DNA from: Paraphysoderma sedebokerense
Lineage: Eukaryota; Blastocladiomycota; Physodermatomycetes; Physodermatales; Physodermataceae
Reading direction: 5' to 3'
DNA: 64,000 nucleotides
Assembly: GCA_025602915.1 (NCBI GenBank)
Contig: JAHLJZ010000004.1
Location: forward strand, 496,001-560,000
The notes beneath the pieces are model-generated. The model saw only the letters and a program-made list of their open reading frames with translations, did not search any database and was not told the origin of the DNA. Positions within the stretch are counted from its first letter, which is position 1. Every line of letters starts with the position of its first letter. The position numbers were made by a program, and so were the translations under genes. This document shows positions 48,141 to 59,715 of the stretch, piece after piece.

Positions 48141-49286
48141 GATGAGTCGATATTCGATGATGCTTGGCTTTATTTTTATCTAGAGAGTGAGAGAGTAGTA
48201 ATTGTGGAATAAGACGGAGGGATACCTAGACTTTATATGCTTTGCCGACACGGAAAAATTTTATTTGCGGAATGCACCCAACAATGCGACTAAAGCATAA
48301 CATTAACCACGAATAGAACGAATATTAAGTTACATAATATGACGCACAGAAAAGTGCGGTATGTTTGTAAAAAGAATCCGCAGACCGCACCTAATTTTTT
48401 CAAGCAACTGCATATGAATAGGTTTTCTGCAAACGGAAAAAATACTCTTGGAATAAGCAGCCGCGTAAATATAGACTTCGTGACGCGGAATTAGCGCATT
48501 GATTGTTCTTTTCCCGCAAACAAAATGTGGGGACCTTTGTTGGGATGAAATTTCAACAAACCCGGATATTCCTTACAACGAAGTTAGCAACTGTAGAAAA
48601 AAAAATTCAGTCCTTGGGTCCGGCAAAACTTTCGGCCAACTGTGACGCTTAGCCGTAAGAGAATGTTTGGGTGTCTTCACACTCGCTCCATGTATATTAC
48701 GTAATATCAATGAGTTGTTAAAATATTCTTTTCCTGAAGTTTGAGTGTTCAATCTCCTCAATTATGGGCTCCCATGAAGCAGCCAATAGCCAATTGTATG
48801 AATGCAACCAATTGATATCAGAGAGCCATGCATCGATTTATCCAGATATCTTTTTTGAGATGCTGTGTTACAAATAATATGAACTACCTTTATGCACAAA
48901 CAATATTTGAGGTAAAACATGCGAAAAGAATGCTGCAAAAGTGATGAGTTATTAATCTTTAAAACGGAAGTGGTGCCAAGAGTTCATGCTCACGTACATC
49001 TAGTACATATAATACGTAGCGGAGTATAAACAGGTTATGCGAATTCCAGATGCATCCATAAAATTACTATGTTTAACGTAAAATACAACATTGTCATGTT
49101 CTGCTGACTGAGTCCTGAGTCGAGTCGAGGCGGGGTTGCTTTTGAAACTGATGAAACCTCAATAATTATACACGATACCTATTGTCGGCATTTTTTACCT
49201 GTCAAAATGCAAGACTTTAGTTTAGATTCAGGCTACTTCTACATTAATATACCGGATAAAATAATTTTCCTAAATTATCTCATAAA
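48141..49286. promoter_or_regulatory. Long intergenic region between divergent secreted-protein and 7TM genes
   Basis: 1.15 kb without a convincing gene, the largest gene-free stretch in the window. It holds both promoters. The half nearer the secreted-protein gene contains several GCGG/CCGC words (about 48267, 48354, 48377, 48387, 48463, 48484), which could be sites for zinc-cluster regulators; this is speculative. No tRNA-like or repeat structure seen. Confidence 0.4.
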
Positions 49287-50396
49287 ATGTCGTCGACATC
49301 TTCCAGTACCCCCGGGACCTTCAGCAATGTCTCCACAGCGTCCTCCATCTTCTATATTACTGTTCTTGCTCTTTGCTTCATCATTGGAGTGGCAATAACA
49401 ATTTACTATTTCTATAAATTGTACTTGCCAAAACGCACACTCTTTAATCTATCCATCGTATTCTCCTTTCTGTTTTACGACATTTCCGTTGCATTATACT
49501 TTCTTATGCCATTCTTTCGCACGGAAACCGATGTCACAAGAGCAACACCAACTGAATTATTGAGATATTACCAATACCCTATCATCCCTGTACTTGCTGT
49601 ATTATTTCAAAATTTATCGACTGGTGTATCAAGTTATCAGTATGTGTATTTGTATCTTCTCCCGTCTTTGCAGTTCCGGATGGAGCATAGATGCCAAGCC
49701 TACACGGATATTTGCAGGCCCTAACGAACCATTTTTGCTTTCTTTCAATGCTTAATCAACCCTAGGGCGCTATATCTTACGAATATCATTCTCAAGAGTT
49801 CAAATTATCAAGGTCCCTCATTCTTTCGTAAGTGCAACTACATTAACGCTCTAAACAACATTTTAGTGGGCTATGTAGTACTTCAATACAGTTGGTACTG
49901 CGTCGTCGCCTTGGCTCCCGAACCAAATTACGTGTTCAAGGTGGGAATCCTCGATTTAATTACACTTGCTACTTATTTTACCATCACTGTTGCAATATTG
50001 GGAGCAAGTATCAATGATTTTATGTATATTTCAAAAATTAAATCTGAGTTGCTAAAAATCCGCCAAGGTAGTAAAGATAAATCCGGAATGGACTTGGGTT
50101 CAACGGGCCAACTTTCGGTTTATGAAAATAAAGCCAGAACGACTTCATACGGAATTATAGCTTTTTTCATGTCGATGCTTTGGTTTGGTATCAGCTCTGT
50201 TATTTTCAGATATTGGCCTTTCACTTGTTTACCTGCAGCAGCTTGGTTGATGATGTTGTGCAGTGGATTTTTTGTTAGAACCCGCTTGGTTCAGATAGTA
50301 AACGCTAATCCAATGGATACAATTTCTAAAATTCAGACTGGATTCCTCGCTGACTTTCCAGTGCCAGCGACAGTTAAGAAAAGTGAACTTAATTAA
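49287..50396 (+). CDS. Seven-transmembrane GPCR-like protein (copy A)
   Basis: Not assigned to a known GPCR class. ATG 49287 starts a Ser/Thr-rich outside tail (MSSTSSSTPGTFSNVSTASS, possible N-glycosylation). Segments in order: FYITVLALCFIIGVAITIYYFY, TLFNLSIVFSFLFYDISVALYFL, IPVLAVLFQNLSTGVSSYQ (continued after an intron by ALYLTNIILK), VGYVVLQYSWYCVVALA, ILDLITLATYFTITVAILGAS, GIIAFFMSMLWFGISSVIF and LPAAAWLMMLCSGFFV, seven in total. A basic loop between TM5 and TM6 (SKIKSELLKIRQGSKDK) and a short C-tail face the likely cytoplasm. It shares length, exon break and the motif LFQNLSxGxSS with copy B at 58.6 kb. Stop TAA 50394-50396. Confidence 0.65.
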
Positions 50397-50535
50397 TTCG
50401 AATCAAGATATTTTTTGTTTGACATTGGTCGCGCATCATGACGCAAAATAAAAAGTAAACTAATCATTATATAAAGCTTCTCATAACAACTATATGATCT
50501 CTTCCATTATTATAGTAGGAATTATTATCGCCAGT

Positions 50536-52604
50536 TTAAACATCCAATAATAAACGTCTGGGATCTTCAATAGCTTCCTTCACTTTAACCAAGAAAGTAA
50601 CAGCTTCACGCCCATCAATAATTCTGTGATCGTAGGTCAGTGCGATGTACATCATGGGCCGAATTTCAATCTGAAATAAAAATTGTTAAGAGAACTGAAA
50701 TAGCCGGTATCAGTGACAATAGCAGGAATATCAAATACCTTTCCGTCGACAACTACTGGTCGTTCTTTGACGGCGTGCATTCCCAAAATAGCGGATTGGG
50801 GCAAATTGATGATGGGTGTTCCATATAATGAACCAAAAACACCACCATTAGAAATAGTGAATGTGCCTCCAGCCATATCTTCAATTGTAATTTTATTATC
50901 TCGAGCCTGCAGAATAACATCAAATTGAGTAGTCAGATCCTGATAAGATACTCCCGTAAAAATTCGAAACAACACTGAATTAAGAAGGTATACCTTTTCA
51001 CCCAAACCAGAGATAGTCTTCTCTACATCCACAAACGACATATTTTGACAATCTCGGAGAACGGGAGTTACTAAACCCTTTGGTGTGGCAACCGCGACGG
51101 AAATATCAACATAATCAGGATAGACAATATATTCGTCTTCAACTCTGGCATTGATGACTGGAACATGCTCCATGGCGTACACAGAGGCTTTGACGAAAGC
51201 GGACATGAAGCCAAGTTTAACATTGTGTTTCTTAAGAACAGCATCCTTATACTTGTTTCTCATTTCCATAATGTTACTAGAATTCAAATTAGCCATGAGG
51301 TTATCAGTCAATTATTGAATAAGCTCTGGTACATACGACATGTCAATTTCGTTGAAAGTTGTCAGTGAGGCGGCAGTATTTTGTGATTCTTTCAACCTTT
51401 CCGAAATTCTCATTCTCATTCGGGTCATTTTCACCTAACAGAACCAAGTCGCTACTATTTAGCTACCCAAAGAATAGTTTCCGCGAGGGTCAAGTTAACA
51501 TACCTTATTTTCGGTGCGGGCTCCAGAAGGAGAAGAAACAGTCGTGGAGGATGGCTGCGTTGATGGTTTGGGCGGAGCAGGTGACGGAGCGGCTGGTTTC
51601 GGGGGAGCAGCGGTGGTTTGTGGTGATGGGGGTGGAGATGGTGGAGTTGCATTTTTAGCTGGTTCGGGGATGGGAGTGGCCGGCTTTGGTGCCTCGACAG
51701 GAGGCGCTGCTGTAGGAAAGTATCAGCTCAAATGATCGACACGCAAGGCGAATTAAGTATATTGAAACATACCCCCTTCTGGTGGGGCGTCCTTTTTCTC
51801 AATCTTAAATAAATCAGACCCCACAATGACGGTGTCTTCTTCTTTGGCAAGCACTTCAGCAATAACGCCAGATGTAGGTGCGTTAACTGCGACGTCAACC
51901 TATCCGGCGTTTACTTTAAGGTTAGTAAAAGGTAAACGTGGTTTTATGTCTTAATTCTCACCTTATCTGTTTCAATGGTAGCAACTTCTTCGTCTGCCGC
52001 AACAAAATCGCCAACATCTGAAGAATAATACCTGTCAGCGGAATGTACAATTGAACTTGTGGTATATATTTGGCAATTACATACTCTTGTGCCAAGTTTT
52101 CAAAGTGCCCTCTGTAATGGAATCGGCCATATGAGGAGTCTTGACCATCACATAATCAGCTAAAGGCAGAATTAAGCAGATGTCAGTCAACGTAAATTTG
52201 GATAATTCCGCACGATCTAGAATTGTGCGAAATTTTCGAGCCTTCTCTCAGTACATACCATATGACCTGACTTGCTGGTGAATCAAAGGAGACGAACAGG
52301 CAGGGACCGCAACTTTGGAGGAAAATCTGCAAGGAAAAAATGTACATCGCAGACACACAAATATTAGACGTCAAAACGTATGAATTGTTGAATCAAATCG
52401 GTGGGGAGAATGGACGAGTTTTGCAAACAAGGTGGAATGATATACGCACTTCGGATACTTCGAGGAAGCAACATAGGTCTGCGCAAATAAAGTGCTGGAG
52501 GAGATGTAGCGTGATCGGTTTTGCAAATTCTTGGAGAATACTTGCAAACTCCGGGCAGAGTTCAATGTGCGAAATACCGCACGGCGAGATGAAGATACAA
52601 ACAT
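50536..52604 (-). CDS. KGD2: Dihydrolipoyllysine-residue succinyltransferase, E2 of 2-oxoglutarate dehydrogenase
   Basis: Transfers succinyl groups to CoA in the mitochondrial TCA-cycle complex. ATG 52602-52604 starts [20 protein letters not shown], a mitochondrial presequence. The lipoyl domain contains [20 protein letters not shown] (about 51880-51990) with the lipoylated lysine in ETDKV. A long Pro/Ala/Ser hinge follows (about 51540-51720); I see no peripheral-subunit-binding domain, as in animal DLST. The catalytic domain shows [45 protein letters not shown] (about 51170-51225), [31 protein letters not shown] (about 50835-50870) and the active-site [15 protein letters not shown] (about 50600). 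It ends RRLLLDV; the stop is complementary to 50536-50538. About nine exons. Confidence 0.94.
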
Positions 52605-52685
52605 AACGATTGAAATGTCGTAATTTGAGAGTGGTTGTTTGCTCGCACTCAAAAATTCGGAAGTAGTTCCTCCTTGCTCGGCGGT

Positions 52686-52691
52686 CACGTG
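52686..52691. promoter_or_regulatory. CACGTG box upstream of DLST/KGD2
   Basis: GGTCACGTGGAAAAATC, 82 bp before the start codon on the minus strand. Confidence 0.5.
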
Positions 52692-52896
52692 GAAAAATCA
52701 TCACCACATTATACACTCCGATTGTTCCCGCCGCTCACTATAATACAACGAATTTATAATTAATCTAATATAAAATTACAATTTTCTACTGTGACATATG
52801 AATTGACATCAATTGTACTGCGCTATGCTTTCGCCCAGTCAGCTCTGTTTATAGTCTTTAGCCTTTTTTGTTGCAATCACAGGGAAGCCCCCCAGT

Positions 52897-53854
52897 TCAT
52901 AGGTTATCTGTTCGGAATTCGATCTCATTGGGACAATGCACGTCATCGGCAGTTGTTCCAGGAGCTCTTGTCGTTGTAGTGGCCAAAATCGTGTTTGTTG
53001 GCAGCAATCTAACAGGACTCATGTATTCTGGCGAGGATGAACGATTTTCTGGTAAAGTGAATGCGGAATACAGATGACTTTGTATTGAATATAGTTGGAT
53101 TTCATTCCAGAGTACTTCTTTCGGTGAGCAGGGCAGTTCTCCATACGCGTCTCTGCTCGGACGAGTTTCTGACAGCAGCGATTCAGAATCACCGGCTGTA
53201 GCTATTTGAAGCATCTGGTCAGCCGGTATGAATTGAATTGACTTAAGTTGTTGCTGAGAATTTGGTATCGAACTTGAAAAATTTATTTTGAGAGGACGGT
53301 CTGCTTGAAGCAGATTGTAGTAAACTGCCTGTCTTGGGCTGCGTAATTTGAGAAGATCGCTGGATTTCTGCATTCGTTGAAAGAGATGCTATTGTAGTAC
53401 CGCTAAAATTTTTTAGAGTGGGGATATGAACAGGACAGGCTGTCAACCAAGGGTCTGAACTCCCGGAAGTCGACGTTATCATTTCTGAAACACAATTAAG
53501 TTCGGGAAATGCCGATAATAATGACCCATGATAGAAAGAATTCGGTATGTTGTTGTTGGATTGAGCTGAGTGGTGAATGGAACTCGTTCGACTTAATGCG
53601 GCCCGCTATTCTAGAAAATGCCGGTGCAAATCCGTCAAAATTGTGAATAAAACGATAATGTATGTCGTATAGAATCATAAAATAAGATCTTACTTGAAAC
53701 CATAATTGACATCTCTCAATATCGACCCCAACCTTTTCAGCGATTACCTTTAGTTCTCCGGTATGAGGGTACAGTTGGCGAACGCTCCTTCGAGTAGTTG
53801 CAACTGTTGATTAGACGGTTTTTGGTATAGCACCTGACCAGCAGAAAATTCCAT
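52897..53854 (-). CDS. Homeodomain transcription factor gene with apparent frame breaks
   Basis: ATG 53852-53854 starts MEFSAGQVLYQKPSNQQLQLLEGAF, which fits the arm and helix 1 of a homeodomain. Helices 2 and 3, YPHTGELKVIAEKVGVDIERCQLWFQ (about 53695-53780), follow at the right spacing but in another frame; a 1- or 4-bp shortfall lies near 53783-53790 and no intron fits there. A GTAAGA intron follows WFQ. The next exon begins AATAGCGGGCC (about 53615), where NRRA would be expected but one base is short. The tail is Ser/Asn-rich (SSIHHSAQSNNNIPNSF) and continues through a small intron into QKSSDLLKLRSPRQAVYYNLL and on to the stop at 52897. Either the sequence has indel errors or this is a decaying gene. 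The homeodomain itself is clear; the exact gene model is not. Confidence 0.6.
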
Positions 53855-54607
53855 TCTCGTCTTTATATGCTATTAATTTTCATTGGAAGGCCTAAATGAC
53901 GGAAAACTGTTACTGCCGGCTTACGGCATATGATGCACTTGAATCCAGTTATTAATCCGGAGGCAGGAATCGGGAAGGACGACTTGTTCAGTCGAATGTA
54001 AGAAATATCTGTCAAGACTGACAATCTAGGGGCTCTAGGAATTCTCGTAACCTGCATTGTTCAAGAATTATCGTCATTGCTCGTTTGACACTAGGGGTTC
54101 GAAAAGATTCTCCGCCTTGAGTTTGCCTGTTGGGGAACCGAAACAAGATTATTGTAATGAATTTCGGCCTGGCCTCATGACTGAAACTTATGATAAAAAT
54201 AGAACAAATCTCAATATCTATTTTTAGAAAGACAATAGAAGGCTTACACATTAGGAGATGCTCTCCGTCACAGTTTGCAGATATATCAAAGTTGAGTAAG
54301 ACTGCTCAATTGCCTTAACATCACTAAATAAAATCTAAAAGACTTCAGAGTATGAAACACCCGACATCCCCATCAGCGTGCATTAGCTCCAGTTCTACCC
54401 CAGATAATACAGATCTATAGATCTTGCAAAATATTCCAAAAAGTGGCTAACTAGGGATACAATACCATGAAATATACTGAATATATCAGGAATTTTTCCG
54501 ATGGATCGGACAGCAGCAATCAATCGCCAAAATTAAAGCAAAGCAAATTCAATTTATTTCAGTACAATGATGTATCTCAAGTGGACAATTCGACTTTGAT
54601 TCAAAAT
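53855..54607. other. Intergenic region between homeobox gene and eRF3
   Basis: 750 bp. Minus-strand frames at 53863-54057 (ASGLITGFKCIICRKPAVTVF) and 54012-54251 exist, but no ATG-led splice model with recognisable sequence emerges. They could belong to an unrecognised 5' part of the homeobox gene. The stretch 54300-54607 is AT-rich and featureless. Confidence 0.35.
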
Positions 54608-57060
54608 TTATTCGCATAATTTTGTAACTTTGCCCATAGCAACAGTCGTATCTATTATCAAAATGGACGGTATGTGAGCGGATGCTTAAAATTAGAATGA
54701 AAACCATAATGACATACTTTCATTTCGTAGAGTAAATCGCCCTAATTGGGGCAAAACTTTGAAGGTATCTATACATATCGGATGCGTAGTTTCCAATCGG
54801 GCAATAACCATTTGTCCCTTCTTCACAAACATTGGGGGCTTCTTCGTTTTGCGACCGGTCTTCTTATCGACAGTATGTAGAAGAGCCTGATAACAAGGAT
54901 CGAAGTACAAAAAAAATCAATATCGAGTTATCTCTAAACATTTTAATCCTAGACTTACCGAAAGAGTAACTTCTTCGATCGCGGTATGAATGTGCATGAC
55001 AGCAGAGTAACCGGCACAAATGATACTTTTGGTTTCTAATATGACGAGCTGAGCTTCAAAAGAGGTGACTGCTGCCACTGGTTTTACAGTATCACAAACA
55101 ACGAATCCTATATGTATTTCTTCTTCCTCCACGCCCTTTAATCTGAGACGTGCATTGTCACCACACTTAGCGGTATTGACTTCATCCTCTTCCTCATATA
55201 TGCCCAGAACCTCACATACACGCTAGAGAGATATAATGTTAGTGGCAAGCACTGCAGCGATTGATTCCTGGAATCTCACCTTGATCGGCATGACCATCAC
55301 AGAGTCACCTTTCTTTACTCTTCCAGATTCGATTTTACCCGACACCATAGTACCCATTTCTAGTGAAGATTATAAAAACTTAATATAGTTCTAGCCATTG
55401 CGGTAAAATGCAGTAGAAAGTACCTTTAAATTTATCGGTAACAGGCATAATGAGGGGACCAGAAATCAATCGATTATCCAATGATACATTATCAAGATAC
55501 TCTAAGAGCGACGGTCCACTGTAGAATGGGCAAACTTTCGGTTCAACTCTGTCTTTCAGATTGGCTCCAGTAAACCCTGAAACAGGCATAAAATATAAGT
55601 CTAGAAACGGATTTAAATAGTGTCAATCAAGGAATCGATTAGTTCGTCATTAAGAACTAAGTTTTTACCTGTCTTTGGATTGTATCCTACTTGCTTCAAA
55701 AACGGAGTCAATTTTGAAACACATTCGTTATATCTCTCCGCGCTCCAACCAACAGTAGGATCGTCCATTTTGTTAATCACAACAACTAATTTCCTAATAC
55801 CAGCAGTTTTCACCAACATAGCGTGTTCTCGTGTCTGACCACCTTTTTCAAATCCTGTTTCGAATTCACCTTTTCTTGCAGAAATCACCTATACAGAAGA
55901 ATTAGAAAGCATCTGCAATGCAATCACAAAATCTCAACACGTACCAATACGGCAATATCAGCTTGGGCAGCCCCACCGATCATATTGGGAACGTAATTTT
56001 TGTGTCCCGGAGCATCCAAGATAGTGTACTTTCTTTTATCAGTTTCAAAATGAGCTTTGCCCACTTCCACGGTCTTTCCTTTCGCTCGCTCTTCCTTGTT
56101 GGTATCCAAAGCCCATGACAAATACCAAGATTCACGGTTAGCTTCCTTGGCTTCTCGTTCAAATTTTTCCAAAGTGCGTTTATCGACCATCCCCGTGACA
56201 TATCTATCAATAAAAATGGATTTTCAAAAGTAAACAGGTCAACAACTGGCCAATGGTCAACGGTCGACGAGCAAACAACTCACAAAATATGACCGCCCAT
56301 CGTCGATTTTCCCGCATCTGTAGAATCACATGTTAAAACGTTTAGCTCATCATTCGCATTTAATGGTCGCTACAAACCAACGTGTCCTATGAAAACCAAA
56401 TTAAGGTGCTCTTTGGAAGCGAAGAATTCGGCTGCAATTTCTTCTTCCTCCTTTGACAACTCGGCAGGTTCGGCAGGCGGTGTTGGTTTTGCTTGGGCGG
56501 GCTCCTTCTTCGGCGATGGTTTAGGGCCGGCCTTTGCCTGCTTCGCCGCAGAATCAGTTTTAGATGGGGAACCGGAGGCAGGTTTAGAAGGCGACTCCGA
56601 AGCGGACTTTGTTTGTGATTTGGATGGACTTGTCTTCGCTGACTCTAAATGGGATCTCGCGTGAGTGCACGACAAACATCACATACAGCCACATCATCTA
56701 AACCATCAATATTTGAAGAATTAAATCGTATCTAGTGCTCACCGGATGCTTGGGATGATGATGTTGGTGCCGGATTGGATGCAGGGGCGGGAGGATTGAG
56801 CCATGACGGAACAAACTCGGCAGCTAGAAAGCCACAGACAGTGCGATATCGCATTAACAAATAAGTGAGGAATTCAAAGTAATTAGTCTTTATCCTGGAA
56901 GTTCAGCGACAACAACTCAACATTATACAATACCGTTCAAGTTGGGAACAAAGGACGGAGCGTCAAGATTTAATCCTTTTGAAGGCGTAGATAACGTCAC
57001 TTTCTCGACCTTTTCGGCTACTTCATCTTCCCAAGAGTCTCGGACGTCGTCGCTACTCAT
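54608..57060 (-). CDS. SUP35: Eukaryotic peptide chain release factor GTP-binding subunit (eRF3/Sup35)
   Basis: Translation-termination GTPase acting with eRF1. ATG 57058-57060 starts [20 protein letters not shown]. Short exons encode [13 protein letters not shown] and [15 protein letters not shown], matching the PAM2-like motifs of eRF3 that bind poly(A)-binding protein. A Lys/Ser/Pro-rich linker (about 56450-56640) replaces the Gln/Asn-rich prion domain of yeast. GTPase core: [16 protein letters not shown] across an intron, EEREKGKT-like [11 protein letters not shown] (about 56060), [15 protein letters not shown] (about 55975-56015) and [14 protein letters not shown] (about 55755-55800). 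The beta-barrel domains follow ([27 protein letters not shown]). It ends [11 protein letters not shown], with the stop complementary to 54608-54610. About ten exons. Confidence 0.94.
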
Positions 57061-57147
57061 TATTACAGGATATAAAGATTGGAATAGTAATATACTATAG
57101 AGTTCGTGGTGCGCGGGCCAAACTCACCATATTAACCCGAACCAGGG

Positions 57148-57153
57148 CACGTG
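57148..57153. promoter_or_regulatory. CACGTG box between divergent eRF3 and unknown gene
   Basis: GGGCACGTGCCTA, 88 bp from the eRF3 start (minus) and 75 bp from the start of the plus-strand gene, in a 167-bp divergent promoter. Confidence 0.5.
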
Positions 57154-57227
57154 CCTATATCCATGGAGACCCCCCTTATTACAGGTCTGCCGGGTCGACT
57201 GAGTCTTCGCACACCGAAAAGTACAGG

Positions 57228-58391
57228 ATGGACGACAAGAAATCATTAAATGAAAACAATCGGATACAAGCATATTTCTTAGATTACTATTTTGATAATG
57301 CTATTCGCTGCTTTCTTGAACACAGTGCAGATTCTGGCAAAACAGAACAGCTAGTCGCGTTGAACAACATCTGCGAAAGTCGGTGTCGTCATCTCATAGA
57401 TTAACTATTCTGGCATTAACAGTTTTGTCTTTCAATTAGGTATTCGCACCAATATCGACGCTTCTGAAGTTGCTCAGCTTAACCCGTCCTTCCCTGCGAG
57501 AGAGGAATTGTATGAACTTTGTTTTTATGTATTTCACCATTGTGAGGGTGTCCAAGGAGAGGATGAAGTCGCATTAATGGATGCAATCCCGATATTCTTG
57601 CAAGCTTCGTCACTTGTGAATACTAGAATACATGCAACGCAAGGAAACAAGAGAGTTTTGCAAGATATGTGGTTTCAAATGTTTGAAATGTTGCAGGTTC
57701 AGGTTGGCCTCTCTGTTTCGTTACCTTGGTCATGGGAACTCACAACTAAGCGCTCCTCTTATCAGTCTGTGATAGAGAAAATCCAAGCAAATACGGAAGA
57801 TCTGGAAGAAGAAATTAAAGTTGCCTTCTCAAGCGAGAATATGGATCTTTCGAGCCCCTCTGCCAACCCATTCAGCATAACCAATTACCCGGCTTTGAAA
57901 GATCGACTTTGCCCGAATGCACATTCCAAACATCTCGCGCGAATTAATAAATACATGAAACAAGTAAGTTCTCTCCAATCATATACTTTATGAAAAATAG
58001 TTTTCTAAACCCATCTTGGGTTTTGTAAAAGTTGAGGGATTACCCAATTGATCGGCTACAAAATAAATATCCAATCAATCACTTTCACGAGGTAATGGGG
58101 AAATCAATAGCCGGGATGTTAATAGCCCTCGAAGCGGAGCCACCTTTGTTCGCCAAGGTACACATCACACTACTTTTTCCTCATCTACATTATCGTACGA
58201 GTTAACCTGATTGACATGATATATTTCAGTACGAAGGCGGTGAATTTCCAAACTTAGCGGAAGAACTGGGTATTATTGATCCGTACGAAAATGCACAAAA
58301 TGTTATTTTGGATCCAACAGAAATTGTACATAGAATTCAATCTCCTATCAAAAGAAATGGCGATAACGGTGCCAATGTTCATATTGCATAA
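57228..58391 (+). CDS. Uncharacterised helical protein
   Basis: ATG 57228 starts MDDKKSLNENNRIQAYFLDYYFDNAIRCFLEH. After introns near 57380-57438, 57963-58030 and 58157-58229 the spliced frame runs to TAA 58389-58391, about 330 residues. The core (about 57450-57800) is predicted helical: ELYELCFYVFHHCEGVQGEDEVALMDAIPIFLQASSLV, then VLQDMWFQMFEMLQVQVGLS. The last exon holds KYEGGEFPNLAEELGI and IVHRIQSPIKR. Vaguely similar helical proteins exist in other fungi in my memory, but I cannot name the family. It shares a promoter with eRF3; this does not establish a role in translation. Confidence 0.65.
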
Positions 58392-58554
58392 ATAATATGT
58401 TGAATATATTACATTTCAATTGACTTTTAAGTTACCAGAATAGATTGTTGTCTCAATACTCTGTTGGACAAGACTAGACCAAAGGATACAATTGCCCTAT
58501 ATACACAACAACAAGAACTACAATTCTTTAACACAAACAACGATCTCAAAAAAT

Positions 58555-59715
58555 CTACGGTTTATCTCCTACTCCGACTTCCCCAGTCGCGACCGCATTC
58601 GACGGATGCGTAGGGTGATTTGAACCCACCTGTTTCGTTTGAGCGGATGGTAAAATTCTAGTTCTTACGATCCCAATCATTTGATATTGAAAATAACAAG
58701 CTGAAGTAAACATACAAAACCAAGCGTCAGTAGCGAACGCGATTTGAGGCCATGTGTTAAAGTATAACGCGAAGGGAATAAACGCAATAAAACATAAAAA
58801 ATAAATCGTTAAACCGATGACTGTTTTGTTTAGTTTATTTTTGTATTCGGTGTTGCGTAATTTATTTTGGTTTTTGGTTCCAGGTGTTGACAATTTTTCT
58901 GATGGCCGTCGATAATCGGGAACGGAATCTTGAATTTCGACAGTCGTAGGAGTAGGTGGCGTCCCTGGGTGTGTACTTGCCACCGAAGCATTGATTAACC
59001 GAGTTTTCACTTTATGTAGGTACTTTACGGCCAAAATATTGGTCGCTAATTTAGTGAAAATGATGGTCCCAAAGGTAAGGTAACTTGTAAGTTGATAGAA
59101 TTTCCATTTAGTCGGGAACGTGGTGTCATTTGGGCCACTAAAAAACGCGATATTGGAGGCTACAAATTGTGTTAAAAGACACAAAGAGAGAAACGTATTC
59201 AATAATTTTCTAACTATATCGGTATTTGTTCGTGTAATATTAGTTGACGGTTGTAATATTAAACTAGCAAGATAAATAGACCTAACAGATACACAGTCAG
59301 TCAGTCAGTCAGCCAGTCATCTCTGTCATCCATTCTCTAGCAACCTTCAAACAACAAAATTCAAAAATTCAAAAAAAAAAATAATTCATAAAACAAACCG
59401 AAAACTAGATATCCCAACCGACAAATTCTGAAACAGTCCCGCAACACTCAACAACCCAGGATACCTCCACCCTCTCACATTCACATACAAATACTCATTC
59501 TCTCTAATCGAATCCACGGTTTCTACAAACGGTATACTAATATACAATATCATGGCTACACAAAAAAATAAGTAACTAAGTATAATACTACCATTGAATA
59601 ATGTTTTTTTGTGTAGATAGATTGTGAAGAAAGAGTATAATCCGCATGAGAAGCCTGCGAGGAGGGGGATGCCGAGTCCCGTGAGATGGAGGGCGATGGC
59701 TTGGGGGGATGGCAT
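58555..59715 (-). CDS. Seven-transmembrane GPCR-like protein (copy B)
   Basis: Paralogue of copy A at 49.3 kb. ATG 59713-59715 starts MPSPQAIALHLTGLGIPLLAGFSCGLYSFFTIYL (TM1), then KTLFNGSIILSYLFFCVAMILYISIPF (TM2) and LLSVAGLFQNLSVGISSFR (TM3). An intron of about 150 bp interrupts TM3 at the same place as in copy A, and exon 2 continues SIYLASLILQPS. Then LLNTFLSLCLLTQFVASNIAFF (TM4), YLTFGTIIFTKLATNILAV (TM5), a Pro/Thr-rich cytoplasmic loop of about 65 residues, VIGLTIYFLCFIAFIPFALYF (TM6) and AFATDAWFCMFTSACYFQYQ (TM7). C-tail about 35 residues. Stop complementary to 58555-58557. Confidence 0.65.
59294..59318. repeat. (CAGT)n tetranucleotide repeat in 7TM copy B intron
   Basis: About six units of CAGT, one imperfect (CAGC), inside the single intron of 7TM copy B. 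A simple polymorphic tract. Confidence 0.85.
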
